From Halichoerus grypus (lineage: Eukaryota > Chordata > Mammalia > Carnivora > Phocidae): 64,000 bases of DNA. Shown here in pieces: positions 23,041 to 35,489 of the stretch. The DNA lies in contig NC_135714.1 in the NCBI RefSeq assembly GCF_964656455.1, forward strand, positions 64,257,850 through 64,321,849, read 5' to 3'. Each line of letters begins with the position of its first letter. Position 1 is the stretch's first letter. Under the pieces are notes generated by a model. That model did not search any database and was not told the DNA's origin. It saw only the letters and a list, made by a program, of their open reading frames with translations. The translations under genes and the position numbers were made by a program.

Positions 23041-24735
23041 TGCCCCCAGCCCCAGGGTTTTGTAGTCATAGTTTTTCTCCTAAGCCAACACTATTTTGCT
23101 GGTTCTTCCCTGCCCCATGGGTCATTTTTAGATGTCTTCCGTGGCCTTCTGTAACCACATTCTACCATAATACTCATTTTTCATAGAATGCTTCATGCAA
23201 CATCTTTGCCCTAACTGAAACTAGGCCCCCTGCCGAGGACATGATTTTTCTGGCAACCATCTGCAACAGAGACTACTTATCCATCCCGTGTGTCACAGGG
23301 CTCGTAACTCCCTGTTGGTTTTCTGGACCATTTCCTGCATCTTCCAGTAAAAATCCTCCTTCTACTTTGAGACTTTTTTCTGACATCCATTCATCCTTCT
23401 GTGGCACATTCATTCATCTCTTGTGTTTGTCAAAAACTTTGGCACTTAGGTCACAATTTTATTTTTCACTCCAAGTGCTGTCATTTTTCATCATTACTTG
23501 CTGTGGTTCACACAGCTCTGAAAGTTCACAGTTCTCACAGTAACCTGCTAGTGGCTACATCCTGGACCCTCATTCCAAGCATTCTTCTGTCTTTGGACTC
23601 CAAAATTCTACTGTCTTAACTTCTGGTTAGAGTCTCCAATATTTCCAGTTTTCTCACCCCTACTTATGCATCTTAATCTTCAGTCCCTTAACTGCTTCAA
23701 GTCTCTTCTTCCCCTTCTGGCTTAACTTCATTTTCTCTTACTACTTAAATCATCCTTTGCCTGTGGTCTCAACTTCTTAGTCTGTCTCTGTCTTTCCCCC
23801 TTTCCTCTTTCCTCTGTTCCTTCATTTGTGTGTTCCCTCCTTTCCTTCCTCTGTCTGTTTATCTTAGCTTCTTGAAACTCACCTGTGTCAGAAACTGGCT
23901 CGCTGTTCACCAAAACCTCTTTTCTTTCTTCTTAGCACACAGGCACGCATTAGGTTTTGGCATGTATCTGAGGTCTCACCAGTGGGTTGTGAGTAGTAAT
24001 GATGTGTGCCACTTCTAGGTCTGGCCTATGTAAACCTCTGGTATGAGCTTCCACCATCTCTCCCATTCCCATATGCTGGTTGGATGACAATACCCAAAGT
24101 ATTCTTGGAAGTTGCATGCCGAAGATGGGTGATTCTTAACTAGCTTGACTCCCTAAATAAATTTATGAATAAATCTCTCCTATTTGAAGAATTTCAAATC
24201 AATGAGAAATAACTTCTATTGTGTTAAATCATTGCAGTTTTCTAAGTTAATCTGGTATAGCAGGGAGTGTTATCATAACCAAAGATAAATCCACACCTCT
24301 GCCTTTTCTCTTTCCGTATTTGGTCTGCCACTGAGGGCTGCTGGAGAAACTTATACCATCATGTGGATTTGTACCAAAATCTACCATCTTCAACTTAGCT
24401 GGATTATTACTTGTGCTCAGCAATCATGCTGTGTATCATATTGCTTCTTTTTCCCATTTCCTTCAATAATTAAGTCTTTACCATGAACATCCTCATTTGG
24501 GTATATGATTTGTATCCTATGTCATAGAATTAGGGAGATCTTGAAGTATGAACTTCTTCAAATACTTGTCCCCTTCCCTCCATCTACAAACATATCTGCA
24601 TTCATCATGCCCACTTTACCTCATTTCCATGAAAGAATGGATTCTCTTTCTTCCTGAGGCTAATGACTCCATTTGGATCCTCATCCCATTTATCTTCTTA
24701 GAGCCTTTGGTCCATCTGGGATTCTCTACAGGCAG
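23041..24735. other. Pyrimidine-rich DNA, probably old repeat in part
   Basis: The plus strand is C/T-rich with phrases such as 'ctggaccctcattccaag' that recall ancient LINE-related repeats also suspected at 36401-36760. Several 60-100-codon frames exist (for example 23241-23543) because few stops arise in pyrimidine-rich sequence. None has a protein motif. The family is not named. Confidence 0.35.
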
Positions 24736-24835
24736 AATTTATGTTAATTTAACCCATCCATGGATCCCCAGCACGAAGCACAGTACTTGACATACAGTTG
24801 GTATTTAAAACAAGTTTCTTGGATGAAAAGATAAA
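24736..24835 (+). repeat. L2 3'-end fragment
   Basis: The words 'ggatccccagcacgaagcac' and 'gtatttaaaacaagtttcttg' follow the L2 3' end in forward sense. Confidence 0.65.
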
Positions 24836-24849
24836 TGCATTTCCTTTAC

Positions 24850-25530
24850 TGTAATTTCAACATCATCCTCTCCACTGGCACTTTTTCTCCTCAGTATATA
24901 GTCAGTTCTGTTCCTGTGAAGAACAAATCAAGTAAATAAAACTTCCTCAAGCTTTAAGCTCCTTGAACTCCTGCTCCATGTCTCTTCTCTTGATGAGTAA
25001 TCTTTCTGAGAAGCTGTCTATATGCACTCTTCTTCTCAACCCACTATAGCTAGATTTCTGTCTCTATCATCCCACTAAGCTATTTTGGCTAAGGTTGCAA
25101 AGACGTTGTAGTTAAAATTACATCCACACCCTTTAGGCCTTAGTTTTCTTGATTTCTCTGCTGAATTTCACACTATTATCACTCCCTCATCCCCACCCCC
25201 ACACATTTTTTGGGGGCACATAGTTTTGGTTTTCTTCTTCTCTCTCTGCCATTCCCCTCCCACCATCAATTTGTCTATTAAGTGCTAGTGGGTACTTACT
25301 TGCTTTCTTCTCTTTATAGGCTCTAAGTGATCTCATCTCACCCAAGCTTTCCCAATTTACAACAGCCCCCACCTTTGTCCAGTTTTTGATCTGTTTATTC
25401 AACTATTCATGGGATGTCTCATGTCCCATGAGACTCGACATGTCCAAAGTGCACTCATCAGCTTATCACCCAGGGAAACTTCCTCCTCTTGCTAAATTTC
25501 CCTTTTCAGTGAATAACAAAATCCTAATAA
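24850..25530 (+). mobile_element. L2-type ancient repeat, forward (tentative)
   Basis: Phrases such as 'actcgacatgtccaaagtgc' and 'cagcttatcacccagg' match the forward sense of the same ancient sequence seen reversed at 20736-21985. It is highly diverged and non-coding. Confidence 0.4.
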
Positions 25531-26149
25531 CAGCATATACTGGACATTTTAGTTTAGTTTTTGTTTTTTCTTCAACATCCTACTAAAGTCTAGAGTACTG
25601 GAGAATACAGTAGTGAGGGCAGGAGAAGGTGACTCTTCAGGATAACAGAATAGGACTAGGTGAATATCTGAGCCAAACTGGAAGCAGAGTAGGACCTAAG
25701 CACATCAGGTTATTTTCAAGTTGTAGATCTGAGAAAAGAAACCACCTCCCCTCCCCCAAACAGTGAGTGGGACAGGAACGATCTTCAAAACCTATCTTTT
25801 GGCAACACTAAGAATAAAATGACTAAAAATTTTAAAAATCTTTTTTAACGTAAGACTTATTACAACTTTTATAAAACAGAGGAAAAGAAACATCAGATGA
25901 AAGACTCAGAAGAAACACAAAACTTTGAAAATCACCTATATAGCAAATGGCTGTTTTAAAAACACTGTCAGAGGAATGAATCAGTTAGGAATGAATGCTA
26001 TAAAGTTATATGAAGAAAGAACATGAGATATGATCAAAGGAGACTTGCTGAAGAATTTCACAAACAAAAGGAAATGACCTTAAGGAGATGAAATATAGAT
26101 ATTTAGTTGAAATAATCCTAGGTCCTTCTGGTTTTTCATGTCTTATATG
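25531..26149. other. Unassigned DNA
   Basis: No gene or repeat was recognised. The stretch is A-rich between 25800 and 26100. Confidence 0.5.
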
Positions 26150-26324
26150 TATTAGTCTATTCAGGCTGCCGTAAAAAAAATCACAGGCTGGGTGGCTTAA
26201 ACAACAGAAATTTATTTTCTCCCAGTTCTAGAGTCTAGAAGTCCAGGATCAAAGTGCCCTCAGGGTTGTTCCTGGTAAGGCCTCTCTTCCTGTCTTGTAG
26301 ATTGCTGCCTTCTTCTCAGTGCAC

Positions 26325-26367
<43 letters not shown>

Positions 26368-26545
26368 TCTAGTGTTCCTTTCTCTTTTTAAAAGCACACT
26401 AGTCCTCTCAGATTAGGGCCCCACCCTTATGACCTCATTTAATCTTAATTACCTCCCTAAAGGCCCTGTCTCCAAATGTAGTCGCATTGGGCATTAGAGC
26501 TTCAACATATAAATTTTGCTGGGACACAGTTCAGTAAATAACATT
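26150..26545 (-). mobile_element. ERVL-MaLR LTR with an internal (AG)n expansion
   Basis: On plus it runs from 'gtattagtctattcaggctg' through 'aacaacagaaatttatttt', 'gattagggccccaccctta' and 'aaaggccctgtctccaaatg' to 'cagttcagtaaataacatta'. It is the same family type as 16131-17330 and in the same orientation. A microsatellite sits inside it. Confidence 0.8.
26329..26363. repeat. (AG)n microsatellite
   Basis: About seventeen uninterrupted AG units lie within the MaLR LTR. They replace or expand the short sequence found at that place in related copies. Confidence 0.95.
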
Positions 26546-29500
26546 ATACTAAACAGAGTAGAGGTTCAGTGAAGTGATGTTTTGCCTACTAGGTAGTATT
26601 ATTTTTCTATGCCTCGGCTTACGTGCACATCCATTAAAGCTCTGCCAGTCAGACGTGGTCTTCATTCTCTACAGATATCTGCAATACTTGTTTTTGAAGT
26701 TAAAACTGGTTTTAAATTAGACATGCATAAAAGTGTCTAAATGTACCCAAGATCATGTTATTTTTGGCCACTTTTGACTAAATAACAAAAAAACTAATTT
26801 TGACTCTATTTTGTAAACTAAAAGAAAAAATAAAATAAAATAATAAAATCGCACACTCCAGTCAAGAATTTCTGTGCCAAGTTTAGGCCTGCAGCCAATG
26901 TTGCTCCCTAAAATGTGGGAGGTTGCTAGATCCTTAACATCGCTGTGCTGCCAGTTGCTTACTGTAATATTTACTTATGTTACTAGCACTTAAGCTAAAG
27001 GAAACTGAATGCAGCTGCATACTTAAAGACACATGAAACTATGTGCTGTATTTTCTATGCATTTTACCCTTTTCAGCATTTACTAAGAAAATGGGTGATT
27101 TTTACCTAGAAGTAAAAAAAGGTGACATTCATTGGCCACTCAAAACATTGCAATGCTAAATGTTACACTCATAGTGTGTGATGCAGAACTTTAAAAACAG
27201 TGAGTGTCTTTCAATTTCCCAATATTTAAAACTTTGCTCCCAGCATTTCAGAGCTTTATAGATGAGGTATATCGTCCAGGATTCCAAACTTCAAAGACAT
27301 AAAAAATAAACTACAAACTAGCAAACTTTTCGTTTTTGGTTTACTTCTGTTATTTTGCTAACCTTTTCTTTTAAACACACTTTTTCTTGCATTTGCCATG
27401 TGCAGATAAATTTAGTAGTACTAAAATAATTCATTTTTAATAAATTCTAAATGTGTTAAGCTTTCTGTGAGTTGGACCAAATGACATAAAATCTGTAAAC
27501 TCAAGAAATTTTAAAGTTTCTTCTACCTTGTCATAATATTTTGACATCTTCTAGTGAGCTTCATTTTAAAAAGGTACCTGGAATATTATTGATTAATAGA
27601 AAAACAAAGATCCTGTGAACTGCATAGAATATGTATGTCTTTTATGTTTTCAGTTATTTAACTTTGTAAGGCAAGATAAAATGGACAAGTTTTTTCCTTC
27701 TATAATGAGCATAATCCTTTTATTAAAAATAGTAAAATTATAAATTATTGCATAATTCCAATTAAAAATTATTTTCTCATCACTAAGTTGTTTTCACGTA
27801 TTGATCAAATTTTATTTACAGTCAATAGCAGAATAAAAGTTACAATTCTCGATTGTATGTGGAACCTAAGTGATCCCGATTATTTTGTTAAACTACTACT
27901 ACTTGTCCACTGGACCTTCTTTTCCAGTAGACAAAATTCAAGAAAAGACAAAAATAGAATTTGAGGCTTCTGTCTTATCTGATATTCTGATTTAGATAAC
28001 TCAGGCGAAAATGCAAGAGCTGTAGACAAAGCTGACAGGAGAGGAGGTTGATGGTGTGGAGGCGTCATAATTCCCCATGAAGGCAGAGACAGGAAGAAGC
28101 AAAGTTTACTGCGTTAGGAAAGAGGTGGTAGAAGGTCACAGAGGGAAAAATTCCAAAATGCCCCCACAGATCCCAGGGAAAGAGGTGAAGGAATCAGTTG
28201 CTTCAACTTTCCATACCTTCCACACCCCCTTCATCTCTTCCACAGTGTAAAAAAGGGTTGCTATATTATGAGGACATTTAAATAGATCCCTGTCCTCCTT
28301 CCCCCTTCTTGGGAGAGAGTGAAAGAGAAGGAAAATTAAGGGAGGAAATAGAATGATACATAACAACAATAACAACAACAAACCAAACCAGTACACAAAC
28401 AAATCACAGCCCTCCCACACACATTTGGGAACTTTTCCTCAATGTCTTAACCCTCCGTAGGCTGTTCTTTCCTTGAACATACATGAGCAGGGCTTCTGAA
28501 ACAGGCAGTCCCAAAGAAAACAAAAAAGGAATGCCTAATGAATAAACACTTCGTGTGATTAACATTCACAACCCTGAGGATTGCAGCCAGGCAACTCAAG
28601 TTGTATTTCACACACAGACGAATGTAAACTCTTTCATTAAGCAGCCACAATGTCTGGGAAGAAACAGATCTCTTAGAATTCCAGAGGAGTGCCGCAACTT
28701 CAGATTCTGAAGTCCTCAGTTGCAATTTTTAACTTTTAAATGATGATAACCTGAAAATAATTCAGGGTATCTCAAAAAACTTGAATCCTTTTCTGGTCAT
28801 TTAAAATGCATATGACCTAATAATTGTGCACAAAATATCTAGTTTTTGCTAGACTTGAATGGCATCTACAGAAATGTAAAAAAATGGCACAGTACAAATT
28901 AGAAGCTTTTTTTGAGCCAACATCTTTCTAGAACCTCTTTGTGGAAAGGAATAACAAGTACAAGTCATGGAAATGCCACCATAAATATTCGTTGTTATGT
29001 TCTTTTAAACAAAAGGAACCCAGTATCTAAGGGTTTTAAAGCTTCTACATGAATTGCTTATAAATATTTGAAGAAAGGAAATTTGTGAAGGTTTCTCTCA
29101 GTATTGTTTCAAAAACATGCATCACTATGTAAAATAAATGCAAGGTATCCAGAACCGTATTTCAAAATGTTTTAGCTGAGGGCTCAGTTTTGAGTTGTGG
29201 TCATTTTCTGGAGTGTTTACCGGCCCTGGAACTCTGGTACCTGGTCACGAGGGTTTTCTGCTCCTGGGGCCGTTGCTTTCCCACTAGTTCCTTGAAACCA
29301 ACCAACCATGGTAGAGAGACTTACCTTCCTCCCCAGACCAACCCAAACCCTGGGGAATCAGCTGAAGGCAGCAGTTTTCATCCCTCAGCTGCTGAATTCT
29401 GTTTGTACTGATCTGGCCCCCCATGGCCGACAGCATGTAGTCTTTACCACCCCCTCAAATGCTCTTTCATCCTGGCTGCTGAAGTTTTGTATCACCTCAG

Positions 29501-30816
29501 ACCCTGCACTGCAGGGTTCATGTACAATGAGACCAGCTAGAGATGTCTGTCAAGACCAGAAGATGAAATAACTGCATGCTAAGTCTTTCTAAACAAAGAA
29601 ATGTGAAAGACTGTAATCCTGTGCTTCTCTATCAGTTACAGAGAAGAGATGGCTCTCCGTTCTACCCAGGAGGACTTTAGCGTCAACATTCTAGCTGAAA
29701 GCTGTGGAGAAGGCTGTAGAGTTGTCTTGAAGCTTGTGTTTGAATAGCAAGTCCACTATTTTTCTCTTAGGTTGTGTTTTCAGTTGAGGTGGGTTTGGGT
29801 GTGTTGGAGCTAGCTTTCACAAGCTAGCAAGTCGATTGGACACCTCTCTTCCTAGATAGACCATTTGTTGATAGCTTGAAATTGGCCAAGGTGGGAGTAT
29901 TTATACATTCATGCCATGGATACTGGCAAATGAGAACAATGAAAACCTCTCTCCCCTCTCTGCCCCTCCCCCCCCCAACCAGGTTTAGGCATATTGATGG
30001 TAACTGGAACAGGGCAGCTAAAGCCATTCTAAGCCAATTCTTTGGTGGTATCACTCAACCATTTCCTAAAATGCAAACCTTGCCTTTTTTTCTCCTTTTT
30101 GCTCATCTTCATTTTGCTCTAGATTTCCTTTCAAGACTAACCCACCTTCCCCATCTCCAACTTTTCCCACTGTACTTTTATTGTAAACTCATCTGCCTCT
30201 TGAATCTCTTTTCAGAAAGCTTTCTCCAGTTCCTTGCTTAGTCTCAACCTGGCAGGCTTCTAAGTGCACAGCGCCTCCTGTACCTGCGTCCCTCTTGTTC
30301 AACACGTGGGAGAATGTTTCTTTCTCATGTGCCTTCCAACTCTGGAATATATAATACAGACAAAATAATGCATATCTTAGTGCCAAGTGATACGATACAG
30401 GTGTGAATGAGAACCAACTTACAGAAAGAAAAAGTTGGTACCACATAGGTATAATGTTACCTGTTTGAGTCCTGCCCTCCCCTTCCCTCCCCTTCCCTTC
30501 CCTTCCCCCCTTATATGTAATCCAGATTTTTCACTTGTAAATTGAAAAAAGGAAATTTGTGAACATTGGAGATGTCTTTAATAAGAGAAGGCACTAAGAA
30601 CCAAAGGGAGCATTGGTTTCTTTATTAGCTTTAGAAAACTCATTGGTAAGTGTGGTTTTGGAAGGGATGATATTTCTAGATATCACCTGGAGCTCCTCTT
30701 CCATTATTCTTTATCTCAGTGACTGTAGCTATATTGTCAAATAAATTTGGATGACTGAGAAAAAGCGATCAGCAAATTCAGTGTGGTATATATTTAGAAG
30801 CTTTAAAATTCCAGAC
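26546..30816. other. Repeat-poor interval, about 4.3 kb
   Basis: I recognise no SINE, LINE, LTR or DNA transposon here, unlike most of the window. Contents are ordinary AT-rich DNA to about 28.0 kb, more mixed sequence at 28.0-30.3 kb, and a pyrimidine repeat of CCCTT units at about 30473-30512. The longest frame of the window, 121 codons at 29876-30241, is here. It has no recognisable motif, and its middle is a low-complexity proline/leucine-rich stretch. GC-richer patches at 28450-28725 and 29170-29560 could be conserved non-coding DNA, but this cannot be tested here. Confidence 0.45.
30473..30512. repeat. (CCCTT)n-like simple repeat
   Basis: Repeated 'ccttccct' and 'cccttcccttcc' units form a pure pyrimidine tract on plus. 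Confidence 0.9.
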
Positions 30817-31008
30817 TAGTAGTTCTCGATATGTGGTCCCTGACCAGCAGCATCCTTCTAACATAGGAACTTGTTAGAAATGCAAATTCTGGGGCTACAC
30901 TCAGATCTACTAAATCAGAAACTCTGACTGAGGGAGGTGCCTTGTGATCTTTGTTTTCACAAGCCTTCCAGATGATTCTGATGCCTGCTGACATTTTGAG
31001 AACCGCTG
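30817..31008 (+). mobile_element. MER5A-like hAT DNA transposon
   Basis: The 192-bp segment has the MER5A landmarks in order: a 'gttctcgatatgtggtccct' start, 'agcagcatcc', 'ggaacttgttagaaatgcaa', 'ctaaatcagaaactctga', 'aagccttccagatgattctg' and a 'tttgagaaccgctg' end. The termini are inverted. The 8-bp flanks ttccagac and ttctgggc agree at 5 of 8 positions, and all three differences are transitions, consistent with an aged hAT duplication. Confidence 0.9.
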
Positions 31009-31129
31009 TTCTGGGCCTTGGCCATAGAGTTGACTGCCAGTGCAGTGCCATATTTTTATCTGAAAAAGAATATGGGATTTGGATAATAAAATATGCATAG
31101 GTATTTATGAGTACAATGCATGGGTGTTT

Positions 31130-31295
31130 ACCATTTATTGTCCTAGGGCAAGCTACTGTTTTCTCATTTGTACAAACATTTTCTCACCTGTTAAGTGGGG
31201 ATAATAAGAGTATCCAATTCAAAAGATAGTACATGTGAAAACACACAAAAATTATACACTGTTATACATATAACAGCAATAATAATGTTGACAGT
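31130..31295 (+). mobile_element. MIR SINE fragment
   Basis: The order 'gggcaagctactgttttctc', 'aagtggggataataagagta' and 'gtacatgtgaaa' follows the MIR core and its 3' part. Diverged. Confidence 0.7.
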
Positions 31296-31644
31296 AACTG
31301 ATGATACACAAAAGGACGCGGGGTTGGGATGTTAGGAAAGGGCATCATTTAATGTATTATCCGTGAGTCTCCAACCAAAAGGATTAGTAGGTGAGACATT
31401 TTGTTTAAAAATTTAATGCCAGGAGAAAGCTCTTATTTTTCCTCAAGAAATAAATGCTCTTACTCATTTTTGTTAATGAGGATTATATAATTGGTAGAGA
31501 AACTAATTACAAATATATTTATTTGCCTTTTGTAGTCAGTCATCTCATACAATCAGTTTGGAAACCATATCAAATGAAGTGAAATTCTGAATGAAATAAG
31601 TTGATACTAATAACAAAATGGTAATAATGATGGTAGTAGTTATT
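31296..31644. other. Unassigned AT-rich DNA
   Basis: No gene or repeat was recognised. Confidence 0.5.
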
Positions 31645-31870
31645 TTACACTATTATCAAGCACTGTACTGAATGCTTTCTGTATGTTGACTCATTTAATC
31701 CACAAAAAACCTCCTATGGGAGGATCTCACAATTATCTCCATTTTACAAAGGAAGACCTGAGACTTGAGAATTTACATAATCTGTTCAAGCCTTACAGTG
31801 GTGGGTTGTTCAGCTAAAATATGAACCCGACTGTCTGCCTTCAGAACGTACGTCCATAACCAATGGCTAC
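31645..31870 (-). mobile_element. MIR SINE, nearly full
   Basis: On plus it reads 'caagcactgtactgaatgct', 'gactcatttaatccac', 'attttacaaaggaagacctg' and 'atatgaacccgactgtctgc', the reversed MIR consensus from 3' end to head. Confidence 0.85.
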
Positions 31871-33239
31871 CATGTGGGTTATTGTATACTGTTTTAATGC
31901 TATTTTTGATAATGGTTATATCAGAAAATGAAACCAACCTCTTCCCCCTCCAAAAAAAGCCAAAAACAAGTCCCAAAACAACTACAAAAAAGTAAAACCC
32001 TAAAAATGAAAACAAGTGCCCCCAAACCTATTGACAAGTATTATTATTATTGGTAAACTTACTGATAATGTGTGGCATAGTCATAATGTATCTTTAAAAA
32101 GCACTGCTATGGCATTTAACAAGACTTTGGCAGGAAAAATCCTCTCGCGCATTAATTCCATGCAACCATAAAAAGAATCCTTGCAAAATGCCAGCAAATG
32201 AGGTGGTAATAACTTCAAACTACTTTGCTCAGCAGGGAGATGCTCAGCAGGGGAAAAAAAAGATCTGCTTTCCAATCTCTTAATTTTTCAATAGAAAGCA
32301 ATGCTATGAGGTTCAGGTGTGCTTCATGAACCATTTAAGTTGAGGATGTATTAACATGTGAAATAAGAGGTATCCATTTTACAGAAATGACCTATTTTCA
32401 AAATGTAGCATTCAGACTCCACAGCGTGACTGCCAGTGTTTCTTTAGCTGCTAGACGGGAGAACCCTTGCGCTCCTTCCCACACACCTGTGTTTACATTG
32501 AGGCCTTGGCAGCACATGACCCCGCAGCCATCCTTCACTCACAGCTTTCGGTTTGCTTTCAGCCATGGCAAGCCACGTTGTCCCTGCACTTTCACTAGCG
32601 AGCACTGTTAGAATGTTGACTTAGGAGTCCTGAGCTTGGAATTTACTATAAATCAGTTTGTTGAATCTCACTCGTTTTAGAATGTTACACAGACATTTTC
32701 TTAAATCCTAAACTGGAATCGATTATGGCTTGTAAATACCGTTGAACTTCAAAAAAGAGGTGGGGGGGGGGGGAGTTGTTTTCATGAAACTTTTTGCTTT
32801 TATACGGACTTAAGAATTTTCCCGCATTTGCATCTCTTGGGAAATAGGAGTCATGGACTGAAAATGAGTTATGTAGTAAAGCAGATAGCAAGCGGGGAGG
32901 GGGAAGGATGGTTTTCCTGAGGCTTCTTGGGTTTCATGTGCGCTATATTGAAGCAAAAGAAATCTGTAATAATGCACCTTTGCAGTGATAAAGTTTTTGG
33001 ATGCTACCTTTTAAATGAAAAATTAGATGCAAAATTAATCTGTTCAATGAAGTTTATGCCATTGCTGTCAGGACGTGATGAATGAATAGTGGAGTGCATT
33101 CGCCTCTTGATTTTTTGGGAAATAATGGGTACTGTGGATGTTTTCAAATACAGTGAGTGTGATTCAGGTGATTAATTGGTACTCAATTCACTGAGTCATG
33201 AAAAAAACTATTATGCTTTGCAACACATATGTTGCCGAA
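31871..33239. other. Repeat-poor interval, 1.4 kb
   Basis: I see no transposon. There is a G-run at 32762-32773 and a GC-richer part at 32400-32610. The segment at 32950-33210 has the even, low-CpG, repeat-free look of conserved non-coding DNA, but this is a guess. Frames of 60-80 codons have no recognisable motif. Confidence 0.4.
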
Positions 33240-33530
33240 GAAGAAAATCAGCTCCTGCTGCAAAAGGAGCTTAAAATTGATTAGGGGTTAGAGACAAGCA
33301 AATAGGTATTTGTAATAATGTAATAAATATGAGAGGGGAAGTTCAGAGTACCCTGGAAATCCACAGGAGGGACCCCTAACCCAGGTGCTGTGGGGCCAGG
33401 AAAGCTTGCACAGAGGGGGAGAGCCAGCCAAGCGGAGACTTGACAGGTGAGCAGGGGCCAGCCAGGTAAGGATCAGGGATCAGGGTAAAGAATGTTCTAG
33501 ACAGAAGGTAGAACATATATGCATTCCCCA
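33240..33530 (-). mobile_element. L2 LINE 3' fragment, antisense
   Basis: The plus-strand order 'ggagcttaaaattgattagg', 'agacaagcaaata', 'gagacttgacaggtgagcag', 'cagccaggtaagg' and 'aatgttctagacagaaggta' follows a reversed L2. Confidence 0.65.
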
Positions 33531-33930
33531 AACCAGAGACATATATCTACAAAACAAACTGAGTGAAATGAGGCTGAGGACCAGTGTCATTAATCCTTCC
33601 AGAGTGGTTCTAAAGTTTAACTTCAAATTTTATAGTTTTTGATATGTTTAAATGGTCCCACGCTTTAAAAAAAAAAAAAAATCCAACATGCAGCTCTTTT
33701 AGGGAGGGGGACTATCCCACATCTTAGCAAAGGGACATGCTGAGCAATAAGAATAAGAAAAATAATGTGTTTATTTGAACAGTAATGTTTGGTTACATAT
33801 TTTTTTTCTGATAAATATGATTTTATACGTATTTTAACTTATTGAATTATGAATCTTTTCAAAAAGCTGAGAAGTGAGGTTAATGATATGACAGATAATG
33901 GTCCTAATTTCTTTTTACTTAAAAAAAAAA

Positions 33931-34101
33931 TTTTTTTTAAAGATTTTCTTTATTCATGAGAGACCGAGAGGCAGGCAGATGGAGAGGGAGAAGCAGGCTC
34001 CCCACTGAGCAAGGAGCCTGATGTGGGACTCATCCCAGGACCCTGGGATCATGACCGGAGCCAAAGGCAGAAGCTTAACCGACGAAGTCCCCCAGGTGCC
34101 C
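33931..34101 (-). mobile_element. SINEC, older copy
   Basis: The T-rich tail is followed by 'aaagattttctttattcatg', a purine-rich body and the reversed tRNA-like head ending 'cccaggtgccc'. Several small deletions set it apart from the young copies. Confidence 0.9.
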
Positions 34102-34179
34102 AATGCTCTTTATTTCTAAAGTGGATATGAGAAAGTGATTGTAATTAGAATCATTCAACAATATTTGGTGTTTAAAGCC

Positions 34180-34350
34180 AGAAGACTAATTGAGAGGCCC
34201 CAGCAAGAGGGATGGAAGTAAGGAGGACCAAGGCCAGAGCCCTGGACCACTCCACAATTTAGGGACCAGGAGAGGTTGATGATCTAGTAAAAAGCCTGAG
34301 AAAGAGGCCCATTGTGGCAGGGTGGAGACCAGGAGAGTGTAATCCCCTAG
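34180..34350 (-). repeat. L2-type ancient repeat fragment (tentative)
   Basis: Words such as 'gagccctggaccactccaca' and 'gaccaggagagtgtaatccc' correspond to the region seen at the right end of the long L2-type copy near 21830-21920. Confidence 0.5.
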
Positions 34351-34649
34351 AGGTCAGTGAAGAAAGAGGATGCTAAACTCTTGGTAGTTCCTGGTGAGAC
34401 AAAGTGGTCTATTCTTTTAATGGATGAATTCTATAAAACAAGATCCATGTAGTGCTCTAATAAGGTGGTCCCTCCTCCAACCTCTAAAGTGTCAATGGCA
34501 GGAGTAACAAAGAAATTCTTGAATTCTCCAAGGTCCTGGAAAGCTTCCTTATCCCCCATTCCCTCTTACCCTGCAACATCCACAACTTCCCCGACCACCA
34601 CTATCTTCCTTGATGGTATTGGGATGAAAACTTTTTCACTTCCAACTAG

Positions 34650-35086
34650 GGCCCAATGATTGGGGGCCTGCAAATTAATTGACAATAGATTAACGGGAGA
34701 ACAGACAAGGTTTATTTATGTGTTCACAGGTACAGGGACCCATGCGAGGGTGCTCAGTGAGGAGTAACTCAGTAGCCATAGATAAAAGGTTTACATACGA
34801 AATTGAACAAGGGGAGATTTGATTTAGAGCTTCAGTGGGAATGTATGGGACTTTCTGCTGGACTTTTTGATGCTAATGATAATGGGCAGTCTGTCTTCCT
34901 GGGAGCTGAATTCACAGGAAACTCCTTTGGAGGAAGGTTAAAGGTAGTTGTATTTTGAGGAGGGCTGTACTTTAATCATATAAATGAGTTTCAGATAAGA
35001 TTTCTTTCAGTATCTTCTTTAGTTCAAATGTTTTCACTTTAAAATAATCTTTATACCAACTCTGGGGGTCCAAGTAGTTCCCCGCA
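34650..35086 (-). mobile_element. LTR-like element, family not named
   Basis: Read on minus, it starts 'tgcggggaactacttggacc' and ends with an AATAAA followed by 'ccttgtctgttctcccgtta' and 'tctattgtcaatt', a common retroviral LTR 3' layout. No viral gene is attached and no clear target duplication was found. Confidence 0.5.
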
Positions 35087-35489
35087 ATAATACCAGGATT
35101 AATCTCATTATATTCTGTCTCACTGCTTGCTGTTTGCGTCAGTTATACAGATTCCTTATCCCCTGGAATTTCATTCCGTTTGTGCATCCCCTTTCCTGAC
35201 TCTATTTTCCATCTCTTTCCAAGTTCTGGGTCCCATGCTCTGTGCTCTCTGGAACGCTTTTCTGATCTCCCCCTTCACTGCCAGCTGACTCTTTCTCAAG
35301 GACGCTATCTCCTCTCCTGTGGTGGTGAGTTTTACACCTTCATACCCCCCGGACTGCTGTTTCTGGACACTTTCCCTCTGTCTCCCTCAGCCTCCCAGTG
35401 TTGAAGGTCATGTCTTCTGGCTGTACCTGCTTCTTGGTACTATCTGTAGACTTCAGTTTAGGCTCCTGGATCTGTCACTCTCTTCCTAT
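35087..35489. other. Unassigned DNA
   Basis: It is pyrimidine-rich between about 35160 and 35420, with a 74-codon frame without motif. Nothing else was recognised. Confidence 0.45.

Noticed and set aside
23728..23913. Charged minus-strand frame rich in arginine, glutamate and lysine
   Set aside because: It is the complement of a pyrimidine-rich tract, which gives such composition without selection. No motif was found.
29876..30241. Longest open frame, 121 codons, plus strand
   Set aside because: It has no recognisable domain, contains a low-complexity proline/leucine stretch from a pyrimidine-rich tract, and shows no splice or promoter context. A minus frame overlaps it.
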